A stretch of 64,000 bases of DNA from Anaerolineae bacterium (GCA_022825675.1 JAJDWK010000046.1:1-64000), one strand, 5' to 3'; counted from the first letter of the stretch, positions 14,966 through 24,639 are shown. A program made the numbers and translations. The notes: generated by a model not told the origin, from the sequence alone.

Positions 14966-15901
14966 TCAGTTGTGATCGAAGAGCATTCTATCACAGGCGG
15001 GCACGAAGTCCGTCAGGCATTTGTAGCCGGCGGCGAAGCGCTGCGCCCCCGCGCCGATAATCACTGTGGGAATCGCGTTGAGCGTGTGGCGGCGCGTCGA
15101 GAGATCTTCCATATTGCCGTGGTCCGAGGTGATGACAATCAGCCCTTCGTCAGCGCGCCATTCGTCAAGCAGCCCTGCCAGCAGCGCGTCAAAGCGCTCC
15201 AGCAGCGCCACGCCCGTTTCCAGTGTCCCGCGGTGGCCGATGCGGTCGCTGAGCCAGTGGGAGTGGAAGGCGAAATCGTACTTGCGTGAAAGCCGCGCCA
15301 GCAGCCGCCCGGCTTCCCGCTCTGAATAGCGCGGCATGCCCTCCAGCTTGAGGTGGCGCTGCCAACTGGCGGGCGTCCACTCGGCGGTGAGGGCGCGCTT
15401 GGCGATGACATCGGCGATGCCAAAATGTTTTAAGCGCGGGTCAAACGCCGCTTGCTGGATGCTGGAGCGCAGGGTTTTGCCGCGGGCGAAATCCGCCAGC
15501 AGGCGCGGCGGATAGGCGGTCAGCAGGCGGGCGGATTTCCCGCGCTGTCGCAGGCGGCGGAAATAGCTGTGCTCGCTGATGAGGGCGCGCGTCTGCGCGT
15601 CAGGCTTGGGTCCATAATGCCGCCCGATGCGCGCCGGCGCGTTTATGCCCGTCAAGAGGCTGGCTTGCCCGGTGCCGCTCTGCGGGCGTCCCGCCACGCC
15701 CAGCCACGCGTCAGTCGGCAAGAAGATTGCGCGCTCGCTATGCTGCGCGCCGGTAGCCGCCAGCCAGCGCTCCCCATTCGCGAGGCTGCGCATAGTCGGC
15801 GTGGCGGCAGCGGCGAAGGGATTAACTGACTTGTCGTCCGCGCCCAAGCCGATGCCATCCAAAAAAAGCGTCAAAATGTGCATTTTGGGCGGCTGCGTCA
15901 A
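14966..15901 (-). CDS. Alkaline-phosphatase-superfamily (phosphoglycerate-mutase-like) metalloenzyme
   Basis: Motifs of the superfamily metal sites are visible: FLDGIGLG near the N-terminus, SGTGQASLLTG which holds the nucleophile position, DRIGHRG, and the C-terminal SDHGNMED. The order matches cofactor-independent phosphoglycerate mutase and phosphopentomutase relatives, but at 311 residues it lacks the large inserted domain of iPGM, so it is probably a small phosphatase or nucleotidase-like member. Translation begins with TTG overlapping the stop of the MBL gene (TTGA, 15898-15901), indicating coupling. Confidence 0.75.
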   Translation of the reverse strand: MTQPPKMHILTLFLDGIGLGADDKSVNPFAAAATPTMRSLANGERWLAATGAQHSERAIFLPTDAWLGVAGRPQSGTGQASLLTGINAPARIGRHYGPKPDAQTRALISEHSYFRRLRQRGKSARLLTAYPPRLLADFARGKTLRSSIQQAAFDPRLKHFGIADVIAKRALTAEWTPASWQRHLKLEGMPRYSEREAGRLLARLSRKYDFAFHSHWLSDRIGHRGTLETGVALLERFDALLAGLLDEWRADEGLIVITSDHGNMEDLSTRRHTLNAIPTVIIGAGAQRFAAGYKCLTDFVPACDRMLFDHN

Positions 15902-16557
15902 CGGGAATCGGCGCGATAGCCGAGCAGGAAAGGGTTTGTCCGCCGCTCGCGCCCGATGGTGGTGGCACCCATGTGCCCGGGCAATACACGCACATCGTCA
16001 GCCAGCGGCATCAATTGCGTGAGTATCGAGCGCATTAGCAAGGCGTGGTCGCCGCCGGGAAGGTCGGTGCGCCCGATGCTGCCGGCGAAGAGCGTATCGC
16101 CGCTGAAGAGGATTTTTTCACTCTCAAGGAAAAAGCTGAGATGGCCCGGCGCATGACCCGGCGTATACAGGCTGCGCAGGACTATCCCGTCCAGCTCGAT
16201 GATTTCGCTCTCGCTGCTTAAAAGGCGGTCGGGTTCGGCTGGGTCTGGCAGTGCTCCCAAGCCAAAATATGCGCCTTGCAAGGGTATCTCTTTGAGCAGG
16301 GGCGCGCACTCCCGGTGGATGAGGAAGGGGATGCCCAGCGCCTCTTTGATGGCGGCGCTCGCCAGCACATGATCCAGGTGCGCGTGCGTGGCTATCATCA
16401 GGCGGATGGTCCAGCCGGCTTGGTCCGCGGCATTGAGGAGCGCGGGCGCGTCATCGACCGGGTCGATGAGCAGGGCCTTGCCGCTTTCACTATCGGCTAC
16501 CAAGTAGGCATTGGTGGCGAAGGGTCCTAGAGTCAGCGCTTTGATTTGTATAGCCAT
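15898..16557 (-). CDS. Metallo-beta-lactamase-fold hydrolase (glyoxalase II-like)
   Basis: The zinc-binding motif THAHLDH, followed by GDTLFAGSIGRTD and PGHMGATTIGRE, places this 219-residue protein with hydroxyacylglutathione-hydrolase-type MBL enzymes. These hydrolyse thioesters such as S-lactoyl thiols; the true substrate is open, since many such proteins act on other thiols in organisms lacking glutathione. ATG 16557 has AAAGGA eight bases upstream. It follows murJ by 16 bases and overlaps the next gene by four. Confidence 0.85.
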   Translation of the reverse strand: MAIQIKALTLGPFATNAYLVADSESGKALLIDPVDDAPALLNAADQAGWTIRLMIATHAHLDHVLASAAIKEALGIPFLIHRECAPLLKEIPLQGAYFGLGALPDPAEPDRLLSSESEIIELDGIVLRSLYTPGHAPGHLSFFLESEKILFSGDTLFAGSIGRTDLPGGDHALLMRSILTQLMPLADDVRVLPGHMGATTIGRERRTNPFLLGYRADSR

Positions 16558-16573
16558 CGTTTTCCTTTGCAGT

Positions 16574-18235
16574 TTAATCGGCGCGCCGCCTTTTTATCAT
16601 CTGCCACAATTCTGGCAATTCTCGCATGCGCAGCGCCAACGCCGCCAGCAAAAAGACGGCGAGCCCGCCCGCGCCTTCCAGCGCCAGCCGCGCTATAGTC
16701 TGCGGCATGCCCGCGCCTATGGGCAGCGCCGCCCAGAGCAAGTCTAGCGCAAGAATCGCCGCCGCCATAATCAGCGAGGCGATTAGCGTGCCCAGCAACG
16801 TGCGCGCCAGGGCATCGCCCTGTATGCCCTGCCAGCGCCGGCGCAGAAGTATCAGCAGGACCAGGACTTCAAACATCACGCCGAGAGAATTTGCCAGCGC
16901 CAGCCCGCTGACATGCCCCAGCTCGCGGCGGAAGCCGAGCGCGGGCATAGCATCAACGATGGCATTGTGCAGAAACTTGGCATCAACAGCGGCGACATCG
17001 CTGAGAAGGAAGGCGAGCGCGAAGTTGATCAGCGCCCCGCCCACAGCCGCGAAGAGCGGCGTCAAAGTGTCTTTGTCGGCATAAAAACTGCGCGCGATGA
17101 CTTCCAGCGCCGAATGCACAATTAGCCCCAGCGTGAACATCGTCAAAGTGCTGTAGACAAGCGCGGAAGCGGAGGCGTCAAATGCGCCGCGCTCCAGGAG
17201 GCTAATCAGCGGCTGCCCCAGCATGATAAGCCCGACAGCGCAAGGGATGCTGCTGATGAGGATGAAGCGCAGCGCGCCCGCCATCGCGCCGCGTTTGCCA
17301 GCGAGATCGTCAACTTCGCTAAGCGCTGCCAGCGTGGGAAAAATGACGATGCCCATGGCGGTGCCGATTAGGGTTTGCGGGATTTGCATCAAGCGCCAGC
17401 CCCAATCCAAAGCGCTGACCGCGCCGACGCCCAGTCGGGAGGCGATGTTGTTCATGACGAGGAAATTGAGGCTGAACACACCCAAGCCGCCGATGCGCGG
17501 CAGCATCAAACGGATAACGCGCCACAGCAGGGGATTGCGCCAGCCCAGCTCCAGCCGCCAGCGCATTTTGTAGCGGAACAAGCCTGGCACCTGTACGCCC
17601 AAATGCAGCGCGGCACCCAATACCGCGCCGAAGGCGACGCCATGAATGCCAAAGGCTGGCAGCAGAAATATCACGCCGAAAAGAATGCCCATATCAAATA
17701 CTATCGGTGCCAGCGCCGGCAAAAGAAAATGCTGATGCGAATTGAGGATGCCGCTGAAGATGCCGCTTATCGAGAAGAGTATTGTGCTCAGCAGCAGAAT
17801 GCGCATCATCTCCATCGTGTTAAGCGCGGTCTCGCTGTCAAAACCGGGCGCGACCAAAGTGCGCACCAGCCATGGTGCCAGCAGAAAGACCAGCGCGCTC
17901 AAGAAAAGGGCGACAGTGAATATCGTATTTATCAAGTTGCTGGACAGCCGCCAGGCGGCATCGCGATCGCCCCGCGCCAGCATGCCGCTGAAGACCGGGA
18001 TAAAGGCATGCGTCAAAGCGCCGCCGGAAATCAGGATGACAATCAGCTCCGGGATGCGGTTGGCGGCGACATAGGCGTCCAGCTCGCTGCCGACGCCAAA
18101 TGCCTGCGCGATTATCAAAGTCTGCAGCAGGCTGATGACTTTGGCGACGCCGAAGGCGACCATCACCGTCAGTGTGGAGCGCGCCAGGCGGCGATTGCGC
18201 CCCAAGGTGTCGGCGCGCTTCGCTTCCGCAGCCAT
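16574..18235 (-). CDS. murJ: Lipid II flippase MurJ (MviN family)
   Basis: A polytopic protein of 553 residues with about fourteen transmembrane helices in the MATE-like arrangement of MurJ. Family marks include LARSTLTVMVAFGVAKVISLL at the start, AYVAANRIPELIVILISGGAL, and FYADKDTLTPL in the second half. MurJ moves the peptidoglycan precursor lipid II to the outer face of the membrane. ATG 18235 is chosen because it starts five bases after the upstream stop and gives the usual MurJ N-terminus. Context with a C39/TPR exported protein fits an envelope role. Confidence 0.9.
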   Translation of the reverse strand: MAAEAKRADTLGRNRRLARSTLTVMVAFGVAKVISLLQTLIIAQAFGVGSELDAYVAANRIPELIVILISGGALTHAFIPVFSGMLARGDRDAAWRLSSNLINTIFTVALFLSALVFLLAPWLVRTLVAPGFDSETALNTMEMMRILLLSTILFSISGIFSGILNSHQHFLLPALAPIVFDMGILFGVIFLLPAFGIHGVAFGAVLGAALHLGVQVPGLFRYKMRWRLELGWRNPLLWRVIRLMLPRIGGLGVFSLNFLVMNNIASRLGVGAVSALDWGWRLMQIPQTLIGTAMGIVIFPTLAALSEVDDLAGKRGAMAGALRFILISSIPCAVGLIMLGQPLISLLERGAFDASASALVYSTLTMFTLGLIVHSALEVIARSFYADKDTLTPLFAAVGGALINFALAFLLSDVAAVDAKFLHNAIVDAMPALGFRRELGHVSGLALANSLGVMFEVLVLLILLRRRWQGIQGDALARTLLGTLIASLIMAAAILALDLLWAALPIGAGMPQTIARLALEGAGGLAVFLLAALALRMRELPELWQMIKRRRAD

Positions 18236-18240
18236 AAGCG

Positions 18241-19656
18241 CTAGTTCAGGCTTTCCAGCGCCTGACGCGCCTCTGCATAATTGGGGTTGTAGCCGAGCGC
18301 CTGCCGATAATTTGTTGCCGCCTGCTGGGCGGAACCTTGCGCCTGCCGCACACGTCCGCGCCAATAATAGGTCTCTTCGATTTCGCGGGCGTTATTCTGC
18401 GTGATGCGCACCAAGCTCAACACATCGTCATAACGCCCGACATGGAAATAGGCTTCAAAAGCGCCGAACTGGTACCAGTGGATGCGCCAGGGCAGGCTTT
18501 CGCTGCGATGCGCCTGGTCATAGGCGGCGGCCGCCTCTTCATAACGCCCCAGCGCCGCCAGGGAGCTGCCCATATTAAACCAGGCGAAACCATTTTGCGG
18601 TTCCCGCCGCGCCGCTAGCCGCGCCGCTTCAAAGGCGATTTCTGCCGAGCGCTCGGCATGCCAATAGTCGCCCATCAGCTCCCGCAGCAGCGCTTCCCGC
18701 TGCGGCTCATAGACGACGATGAAACTGCGGTTGAAGTCGCCCCAGTCTTTGTGAACGCGCTCATAGCTTTCGGCAACGCCTTGGGCGGCGGCGCCGACAC
18801 CGAGGAAGCTGTCGAAGAAATACATGAGCTGGAAGGCATCGTCATAGGCTATCAGCACCCGATAATGCCCAATCCAATCATAGGCTTCGAACATCGCGCC
18901 CGTTTCGATGACGACTGGGAAGCCGTTGGCAATCAGCCGCTTTAAGAGGTCGAGCGTGCCGCCCATGCGGCTAATCGCTTTGATTTGCGATTCCTGGTTG
19001 ACGAACTGCGCCAGCTCATGCGGGCTGACATTTTTGTCTTCACGGTTGGGCTTCAAGACGCTTGCGGCAAATGCCTGGTCACGCTGCCAGCCATAATAGC
19101 TAAGCGCCATTGTGATGGTGGCGGGACCGCAATTATTCCAGGTCTGCTGCTGATGCACGATGCCAGAAATCCTGGCGGCGGCCGGCAAAGCGGTTGCGGC
19201 CGGCGTTGCGCTGGCGAGGGCGGGAGATGTCGCCGTCGGGATTTTGGTAGGTGGCGGGCGAGTGGCGGTGGCAGTAGCCGTGGGCAGGGGCAGGGGCGTG
19301 CTCAAAGTTGGCAGCGGCGGCGCGGTGGCGCTGATGCCCGGCGCGATATCCAGCGGCATATCCAGAAGCGCTAAAGCGGCATCTTCATCAACTGCCGGCG
19401 CGAGCGTCGGGAAGACGCCCCCTACCGGCGTGGGATTGCGAAACATGCGCATGAAGGGGAACTGATCAATGACCCGCTGCTGCTGTGCCGGCTGCAATAC
19501 TTCCCGAAAGCCAAGAACAACCGCGATAAGGCCGCCAACCAGCAGCAGGAAAAACAGGATGACGCCCCAAAACAGCAGCCGTGGCGGCGCGCCGCCGCGG
19601 TCAGCCCCGCGTGAGATTTTGCGGGAAATCGGCTTGGTGTCCTGCAAATCGCGCAC
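18241..19656 (-). CDS. Membrane-anchored C39-like peptidase domain with C-terminal TPR
   Basis: One transmembrane segment (about residues 27-48), then a Pro/Thr-rich linker, then a C39-like papain-fold domain with C176 in NNCGPATITMAL, H264 in GHYRVLIAYDD and the following Asp as the likely third residue. The last 130 residues form TPR-like helices (FNMGSSLAALGRYEEAAAAYDQA; YYWRGRVRQAQGSAQQAATNY). The protein is probably an extracytoplasmic cysteine hydrolase with a protein-binding tail. Its target is unknown. It lies immediately before murJ (5-base gap), suggesting a wall-related job. Confidence 0.75.
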   Translation of the reverse strand: MRDLQDTKPISRKISRGADRGGAPPRLLFWGVILFFLLLVGGLIAVVLGFREVLQPAQQQRVIDQFPFMRMFRNPTPVGGVFPTLAPAVDEDAALALLDMPLDIAPGISATAPPLPTLSTPLPLPTATATATRPPPTKIPTATSPALASATPAATALPAAARISGIVHQQQTWNNCGPATITMALSYYGWQRDQAFAASVLKPNREDKNVSPHELAQFVNQESQIKAISRMGGTLDLLKRLIANGFPVVIETGAMFEAYDWIGHYRVLIAYDDAFQLMYFFDSFLGVGAAAQGVAESYERVHKDWGDFNRSFIVVYEPQREALLRELMGDYWHAERSAEIAFEAARLAARREPQNGFAWFNMGSSLAALGRYEEAAAAYDQAHRSESLPWRIHWYQFGAFEAYFHVGRYDDVLSLVRITQNNAREIEETYYWRGRVRQAQGSAQQAATNYRQALGYNPNYAEARQALESLN

Positions 19657-19702
19657 GCTGTCTTCTCGCTATTTCTATAGCTGCTCCATAAGCGTTCAAT
19701 CT

Positions 19703-20173
19703 TTAGTATAGCGCCGTATCGTCCGCGCCGCTGGCAGCAGGCGGGAAGGTGGCAGCGCCATAGCTCAAGGCGTCCAAATAGGCAGTTAAGATGACGCGCG
19801 CCGCCAGATCATCGATGGCGTCGCGGGCGCCGCGCTTTTGCTCCCGCGCCAGCCGCCGCGCTTCCTGGCTGGTCAGGTACTCGCTCACCTCAAGCACCGG
19901 CACATCAACTGCCGCGCGCAATTGCGCCGTCCATTCTTGTACACGGTCAGCCTGAGTTTTGATGCCGGGCGGCGCGTTTGGGTTATGCGGTACGCCAACG
20001 ACAATGCCAACAGCGCGCTGCTCCGCGGCAATTTTCGCAATCGCCGCGATGTCTTCAGCGACGCCCGCGCTTTTCAAAATCGTCAGCTCGCGCGCGCCAA
20101 TGCCCAGCGCATCGCTAATCGCCAGCCCGATACGTTTCGCGCCGTGATCAACCCCAAGCAGCCGCCCGGTCAT
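19703..20173 (-). CDS. ruvX: RuvX/YqgF-family Holliday junction resolvase-like nuclease
   Basis: RNase H-fold protein of 156 residues with LLGVDHGAKRIGLAISD at the N-terminus, VGVPHNPN, and YLTSQEARRLA near the end, all family marks. E. coli YqgF is involved in 16S rRNA 5' processing, and Mycobacterium RuvX resolves Holliday junctions. Its ATG overlaps the stop of the upstream baseplate-J-like gene by four bases (ATGA), and its own stop overlaps a TATACT that may serve the following gene. Confidence 0.9.
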   Translation of the reverse strand: MTGRLLGVDHGAKRIGLAISDALGIGARELTILKSAGVAEDIAAIAKIAAEQRAVGIVVGVPHNPNAPPGIKTQADRVQEWTAQLRAAVDVPVLEVSEYLTSQEARRLAREQKRGARDAIDDLAARVILTAYLDALSYGAATFPPAASGADDTALY

Positions 20174-21720
20174 GACGGCTTTTCCCGAAGTTTTATGTCG
20201 ATGCGAATGGGCAAATAGGGCATAAGCTGCCAGCCGGCGGGATGCAGGCTCAGCTGCGGCGGCTGCGCCTGCGCGACTGCTTCATGCGCCGCCAGCGCTG
20301 CCGCCGCAGCTTCAAGCGAGCGCCCCGCCAAAAGCGCGCGCAGTTCATCACGCTGCAGCGCTGCAACGGCGCGGGCAGCGGCGCTGATTGTGAAAGTTAC
20401 TTGCCCGCGCTCGCTATCCAACTGAAAGGGTCCGCGCTGGTAGCGGATGGTCTCTTCCCGCAGCTGCCAAGCGGCGGGCACAGCGGCGCGCAGACGGGCG
20501 GCGGCGACTGCCCGCGCGAAACGGGTATCCACCGCCAGCGCGCTAACGACCGCGCGCATCGTCAGCGTCAATTCGCTGGTCATCGTGCCGACATCGGCGG
20601 AGAAGAAGCGCCAGTCCTTTGGCGCTTCCGCCAGTTGAATCGATTCGATGATGATGACCTGGCTTTCGGCGAGGGCGGCGCGCATTTGTTCAAATGCCAG
20701 CGATTGCAGCTGAATGCGCAGGCTTTCCAGCAGCCGTTCGCGGTCTTCCGCCGTTACTACTTTGACGCTGGGCGCTTCGCCACCAGCGGAAGGCGCCAGG
20801 TTAATCACGGATACGCGGTCGGCAAGCGCGCCGAAAATGGTGTTAATCATGCCAGCGCCGACATTGCCGATGACGCCGCGGTAGCCTTCCATCGCGACCA
20901 CAGTCGCGCCGACGCTCTCGCCCGCGCCGGCGGGCACAACCACATCAGCAGTGGTCTCGAATATAATCGGCTCGCCCGCGCTCGTGCCCAATATGGTGCC
21001 GCGGGGGATATCCACGCTGTCAGCGCCCAAATTGCTGAAGATCACCACCGCCGCTGCCGATACGCTCTCGAGCCAGGCGGTACCGCTGCTGGGGATGGTG
21101 GCGGTCGCTTCCACAGTTTGACGCAGCGTTACCGCCGGGATGATGCCGCGCTCAAGGTCCAGCGCCGTCGCTTTGCGGTCGGCGACAATCGCGGCATTTA
21201 TGGATATTTCTTGCTCGCTTAAGTTCAGCTCGACTGTAGCGCTGGGCACAATTAGCGCCAGCGTCGCGCCCGTAACTGCCAGCAGCAGCAGCAAAACAAG
21301 CGCGCGCGCCATTATCGCGCGCCAGCCGCCGCCCGCTTGCCGCGCTTGCAGCCGGGCGATGTAAGCGAGATCTTCCGGCGGCAGGTCCGCGCTCGGTTTG
21401 TGATAGCGCGGCAGAAATACTTTGAGCCGCGCCCGCTTCCACCGTTGGTTTTCGCTTTCTTCGACCGAGCTAAAGGCGCTGATGTTGAGTTCGGCGGCAG
21501 CGCGCTTACAATCGGCATCATCCGCCACCAGCGCCAACTGGATGGCGCGGCGGCGCGCCTCCCGCTGCAGCAATACCAGATCCAACTTACGCCGCAAATG
21601 CGGCATATCAGCATGCCAGCAGAGCAGGACGCGCCGCCCGCGCAAGCCCGCAAAGCGCTCGCGCAAAGAAACCAGCGTTTCGCCCGTGCCAATTTGGATA
21701 TGCGCTACTTCGTCAGCCAT
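20170..21720 (-). CDS. Baseplate-J-like single-pass membrane protein
   Basis: A cytoplasmic N-terminal part of about 140 residues, one transmembrane helix (ALVLLLLLAVTGATLALIV), then an extracytoplasmic region. The latter resembles the baseplate J/gp47 core: IPRGTILGTSAGEPIIFETTA, VVVPAGAGESVGATVVAMEG, and GNVGAGMI. Such proteins are recurrent in Chloroflexota and Firmicutes away from prophages, with unknown function. ATG 21720 is preferred since the N-terminus MADEVAHIQIGTG follows; the Shine-Dalgarno site is poor and a TATACT lies just upstream. No tail, tube or spike genes are nearby, so this is not a contractile injection system. Confidence 0.7.
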   Translation of the reverse strand: MADEVAHIQIGTGETLVSLRERFAGLRGRRVLLCWHADMPHLRRKLDLVLLQREARRRAIQLALVADDADCKRAAAELNISAFSSVEESENQRWKRARLKVFLPRYHKPSADLPPEDLAYIARLQARQAGGGWRAIMARALVLLLLLAVTGATLALIVPSATVELNLSEQEISINAAIVADRKATALDLERGIIPAVTLRQTVEATATIPSSGTAWLESVSAAAVVIFSNLGADSVDIPRGTILGTSAGEPIIFETTADVVVPAGAGESVGATVVAMEGYRGVIGNVGAGMINTIFGALADRVSVINLAPSAGGEAPSVKVVTAEDRERLLESLRIQLQSLAFEQMRAALAESQVIIIESIQLAEAPKDWRFFSADVGTMTSELTLTMRAVVSALAVDTRFARAVAAARLRAAVPAAWQLREETIRYQRGPFQLDSERGQVTFTISAAARAVAALQRDELRALLAGRSLEAAAAALAAHEAVAQAQPPQLSLHPAGWQLMPYLPIRIDIKLREKPS

Positions 21721-21772
21721 CAGCCCCAGTATACGCCGAAACTGCGTTGATGCAGGCGCTGGTATCTGCGGC

Positions 21773-24475
21773 TTAAGCCTCGTCAGCGGCAATCAGTGCG
21801 CGCGCCGCCTGCAGCGCCTCGGGGATTTTGCCGCTGTCGCGGCCGCCTGCCTGCGCCATTTGCGGCCTGCCACCACCGCCGCCGCCGATTATGCGCGCGA
21901 TTGGTTTTATCAAATCGCCGGCGCGCAGCCCCTCTTTGACCAGCGCGTCGGATACAGCGACAAGGAGCTGGGGCTTGCCCTGGATGTCACTGGCAAGCAC
22001 CATGACGCCCCGCTCCACGCGATTGCGGAACCAGTCCGCCATCTCGCGCATGGTGTCCATCGGTGTATTCTCAAGCCCCGCCAGCAGCACCTGCCGCCCG
22101 TTGATGTCCTGCAGCTTGGTAGCGACCATGGCGTCAAATTCGCTCTTGGCAAGGGCGCGCCGCAGGTCTTCAATCTCCCACCGCGCGGCGTTTAAGTCGC
22201 TGCGCAGCCCATCAATGCGGCTGATGGCTTGTTCCGGCGCTGTGTTGAGCCGCTCCGCAATCGCCATCAGCGTTTTGAGCTTCGCGTTCAAATAGGCATT
22301 GGCGTATGCGCCCGTCAGCGCTTCGACGCGGCGGATGCCAGCGCTCACACTGCCCTCGCTGGTGAAAACGAAGCCGCCGATTTCAGCCGTCCGCGCGACA
22401 TGCAAGCCGCCGCACAATTCATAGCTATACAATGCATCATCATCGCCAATGCGGATTGTGCGCACGGTATCCCCATATTTCTCGCCGAAAAGCGCCATCG
22501 CGCCCTGCTGCCGCGCGTGATCCAAGGTTTCGGTCGCGGCGCGGACAGGGTAATTGTGAAGTATCGCGGCGCTAACATTAAGCGCTACCGCGGTAAGCTC
22601 TTCGGCTGTCAGCCGCTCGGGATGAGCGAAATCAAAACGCAGTCGGTCTGGCGCCACCAGTGAGCCGCGCTGCTGCACATGCGTTCCCAACTGCTCGCGC
22701 AATGCGGCATGCAGCAAGTGTGTCGCCGTGTGATTGCGGGTGATAGCGCGCCGCCGCGTCCAATCCACCCGCGCCGTTGCGCTGTCGCCAACCGCTGGAT
22801 TGCCCTCAAGCACCTCGCCGATATACACAATCAAACCCGCCACCGGCTGGCGCATCGCCTCAACCTCCACGGTCCAGCCATCGCCGCTGATGATGCCGCG
22901 GTCGCTGACTTGGCCGCCGGCTTCGACATAAAAATTGCAGCGCCCCAGCACAAGCTCTACCGCATCGCCGACAAGCGCGCGCGCCAGCTGCTGACCATCC
23001 TGCGCCAAAGCGAGCACGGTGGTCGAGACCGGACGGTCGCTATCCGGCGCATGCTGCACTCCAGCGGGCGGCAATTTGCCGGCAGCCTGCAAATCCGCCA
23101 GCAACTGCTGATAGAATTGCGCCGAGCCCATTTCGCCCATCGCCTGCCCGCCGCCGCTGATGCGCGCATGCTCCGCTTCTGCCTGGGCAAAGCCGGCTTC
23201 ATCAATGCGGTAGCCGCGTTCATCGGCAATGTCTTTTGTAACCTGGAAGGGCAAGCCCAGCGTCGCTTTGAGGTAGAATGCGCGCTCCCCGGGCAGCTCG
23301 CTGTCGGCGGGCAAGGGCGCCAGCATCTGGTCGAGCTCGTGTAAGCCGCGTTCCAAGGTACGATGAAAGCGCTCTTCTTCCAGCGTGATGGCGCGCTTGA
23401 TGCTCGCGGCTTGCTCGACAATTTCGCCGTAATGCGCCCCCATCTTCTCGATGACGGCATCCGCGACTGCAGCGAGGAAAGGTTCTTTCAGCCCGATTTT
23501 GCGCCCATAACGCGCCGCGCGGCGGATGACAACCCGCGGGATGGAGGCGCGCCCCTTGGCGCCGGGCAAAACACCATCGCTGATGAGGAATACCGCCGCG
23601 CGAATATGATCGGCAATGACGCGGTAGGGCACGATATTGGCGTCGCGCTCGGCATCGCTATGCCCCGTCAGCGCCTGCGTACGCTGGATTATCGGCGTGA
23701 AGAGATCGGTCTCGTAATTGGCTTCAGCGCCCTGCAATATCGAGAGGATGCGCTCCAAGCCCATGCCGGTATCCACGCCTGGCGCTGGCAGCGGCACATC
23801 CCACTCCCCGCTGTGAGCGGGGTCGGCTTGCTGGCGATTGAACTGCATGAAGACCAGATTCCAGATTTCCAGGAAGCGGTCGTCTTCGGCTTGCAGCATC
23901 GGGATGATGCTCTCCTCACCCAGCTCGGGCTGGCGGTCCCAATGAATCTCGCTGGTGGGACCGCAGGGTCCGGTATCCGCCATTTGCCAGAAATTGGTAT
24001 CGGGTCCCATGCGCGCCACGCGGCGGGCGTCAATGCCCATATCGCCGGTCCAGGCAGCAAAAGCCTCGTCATCATGTTCATAAACTGTAAAGACCAGCCG
24101 CTCGGGCGGCAGCTTGTAGACTTCTGTGAGCAAAATATAGGCGTAGCGGATGGCATCCCGCTTGAAATAGTCGCCAAAGCTGAAATTGCCCAGCATTTCA
24201 AAGAAGGTATGATGGCGCGGCGATGGTCCCACATTTTCCAAATCGTTGTGCTTGCCGCTGACGCGCATGCACTTCTGCGAGGTGGTCGCCCGCGCATATT
24301 CCCGCTTGTCCAGCCCCAGGAAGACATCTTTGAACTGCACCATGCCCGCGTTGACGAAGAGCAGCGTTGGGTCCGCGGCTGGCACCAGCGAGGACGATGC
24401 CAGGGGGCGATGCCCCATTTCTTCAAAGAAATCGAGAAAGGCTTGCCGAACTTCGGCGCTGCTCATGCTTTGCAT
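21773..24475 (-). CDS. alaS: Alanine--tRNA ligase
   Basis: Class II synthetase charging tRNA-Ala. The catalytic core begins VRQAFLDFFEEMGHRPLAS and has FVNAGMVQFKDVFLG and RHHTFFEMLGNFSFGDYF. The editing domain shows the zinc motifs NHTATHLLHAAL and ELCGGLH, and the C-terminal domain ends with the glycine-rich GGGGGGRPQMAQAGG. At 900 residues it is full length. The start has AGGGGGA upstream and a promoter lies about 63 bases away. It is the first gene of a minus run through baseplate-J-like, ruvX, C39/TPR and murJ. Confidence 0.97.
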   Translation of the reverse strand: MQSMSSAEVRQAFLDFFEEMGHRPLASSSLVPAADPTLLFVNAGMVQFKDVFLGLDKREYARATTSQKCMRVSGKHNDLENVGPSPRHHTFFEMLGNFSFGDYFKRDAIRYAYILLTEVYKLPPERLVFTVYEHDDEAFAAWTGDMGIDARRVARMGPDTNFWQMADTGPCGPTSEIHWDRQPELGEESIIPMLQAEDDRFLEIWNLVFMQFNRQQADPAHSGEWDVPLPAPGVDTGMGLERILSILQGAEANYETDLFTPIIQRTQALTGHSDAERDANIVPYRVIADHIRAAVFLISDGVLPGAKGRASIPRVVIRRAARYGRKIGLKEPFLAAVADAVIEKMGAHYGEIVEQAASIKRAITLEEERFHRTLERGLHELDQMLAPLPADSELPGERAFYLKATLGLPFQVTKDIADERGYRIDEAGFAQAEAEHARISGGGQAMGEMGSAQFYQQLLADLQAAGKLPPAGVQHAPDSDRPVSTTVLALAQDGQQLARALVGDAVELVLGRCNFYVEAGGQVSDRGIISGDGWTVEVEAMRQPVAGLIVYIGEVLEGNPAVGDSATARVDWTRRRAITRNHTATHLLHAALREQLGTHVQQRGSLVAPDRLRFDFAHPERLTAEELTAVALNVSAAILHNYPVRAATETLDHARQQGAMALFGEKYGDTVRTIRIGDDDALYSYELCGGLHVARTAEIGGFVFTSEGSVSAGIRRVEALTGAYANAYLNAKLKTLMAIAERLNTAPEQAISRIDGLRSDLNAARWEIEDLRRALAKSEFDAMVATKLQDINGRQVLLAGLENTPMDTMREMADWFRNRVERGVMVLASDIQGKPQLLVAVSDALVKEGLRAGDLIKPIARIIGGGGGGRPQMAQAGGRDSGKIPEALQAARALIAADEA

Positions 24476-24537
24476 TGTTCCCCCTGCTCAAGCGCGTCCC
24501 GAGGCGTATACAGCGGCTGCTCTGGCAGCCGAGGGGA

Positions 24538-24567
24538 AGTATAGCGACTGCCTGGCAGCCTCAACAA
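24538..24567 (-). promoter_or_regulatory. Candidate promoter of alaS
   Basis: On the minus strand TTGTTG (24562-24567), 18 bases, TATACT (24538-24543). It overlaps the divergent tyrS promoter region, so the two synthetase genes share a compact intergenic control region. Confidence 0.6.
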
Positions 24568-24589
24568 GGGCAGTTCCTTGTGCTATACT
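24561..24589 (+). promoter_or_regulatory. Candidate promoter of tyrS
   Basis: TATACT at 24584-24589 is a strong -10; the -35 at the 17-base position is TCAACA (24561-24566), a partial match. No T-box motif is seen in the short leader. Confidence 0.5.
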
Positions 24590-24639
24590 GGCGCTGATGC
24601 CTAGCGCTTTCAGATAACAATAGACAACAGGAATTGCAG

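Noticed and set aside
20170..21720. Phage tail or contractile injection system suggested by the baseplate-J-like domain
   Set aside because: No sheath, tube, spike or ATPase genes occur nearby and the protein has a membrane helix; the surroundings are housekeeping genes.
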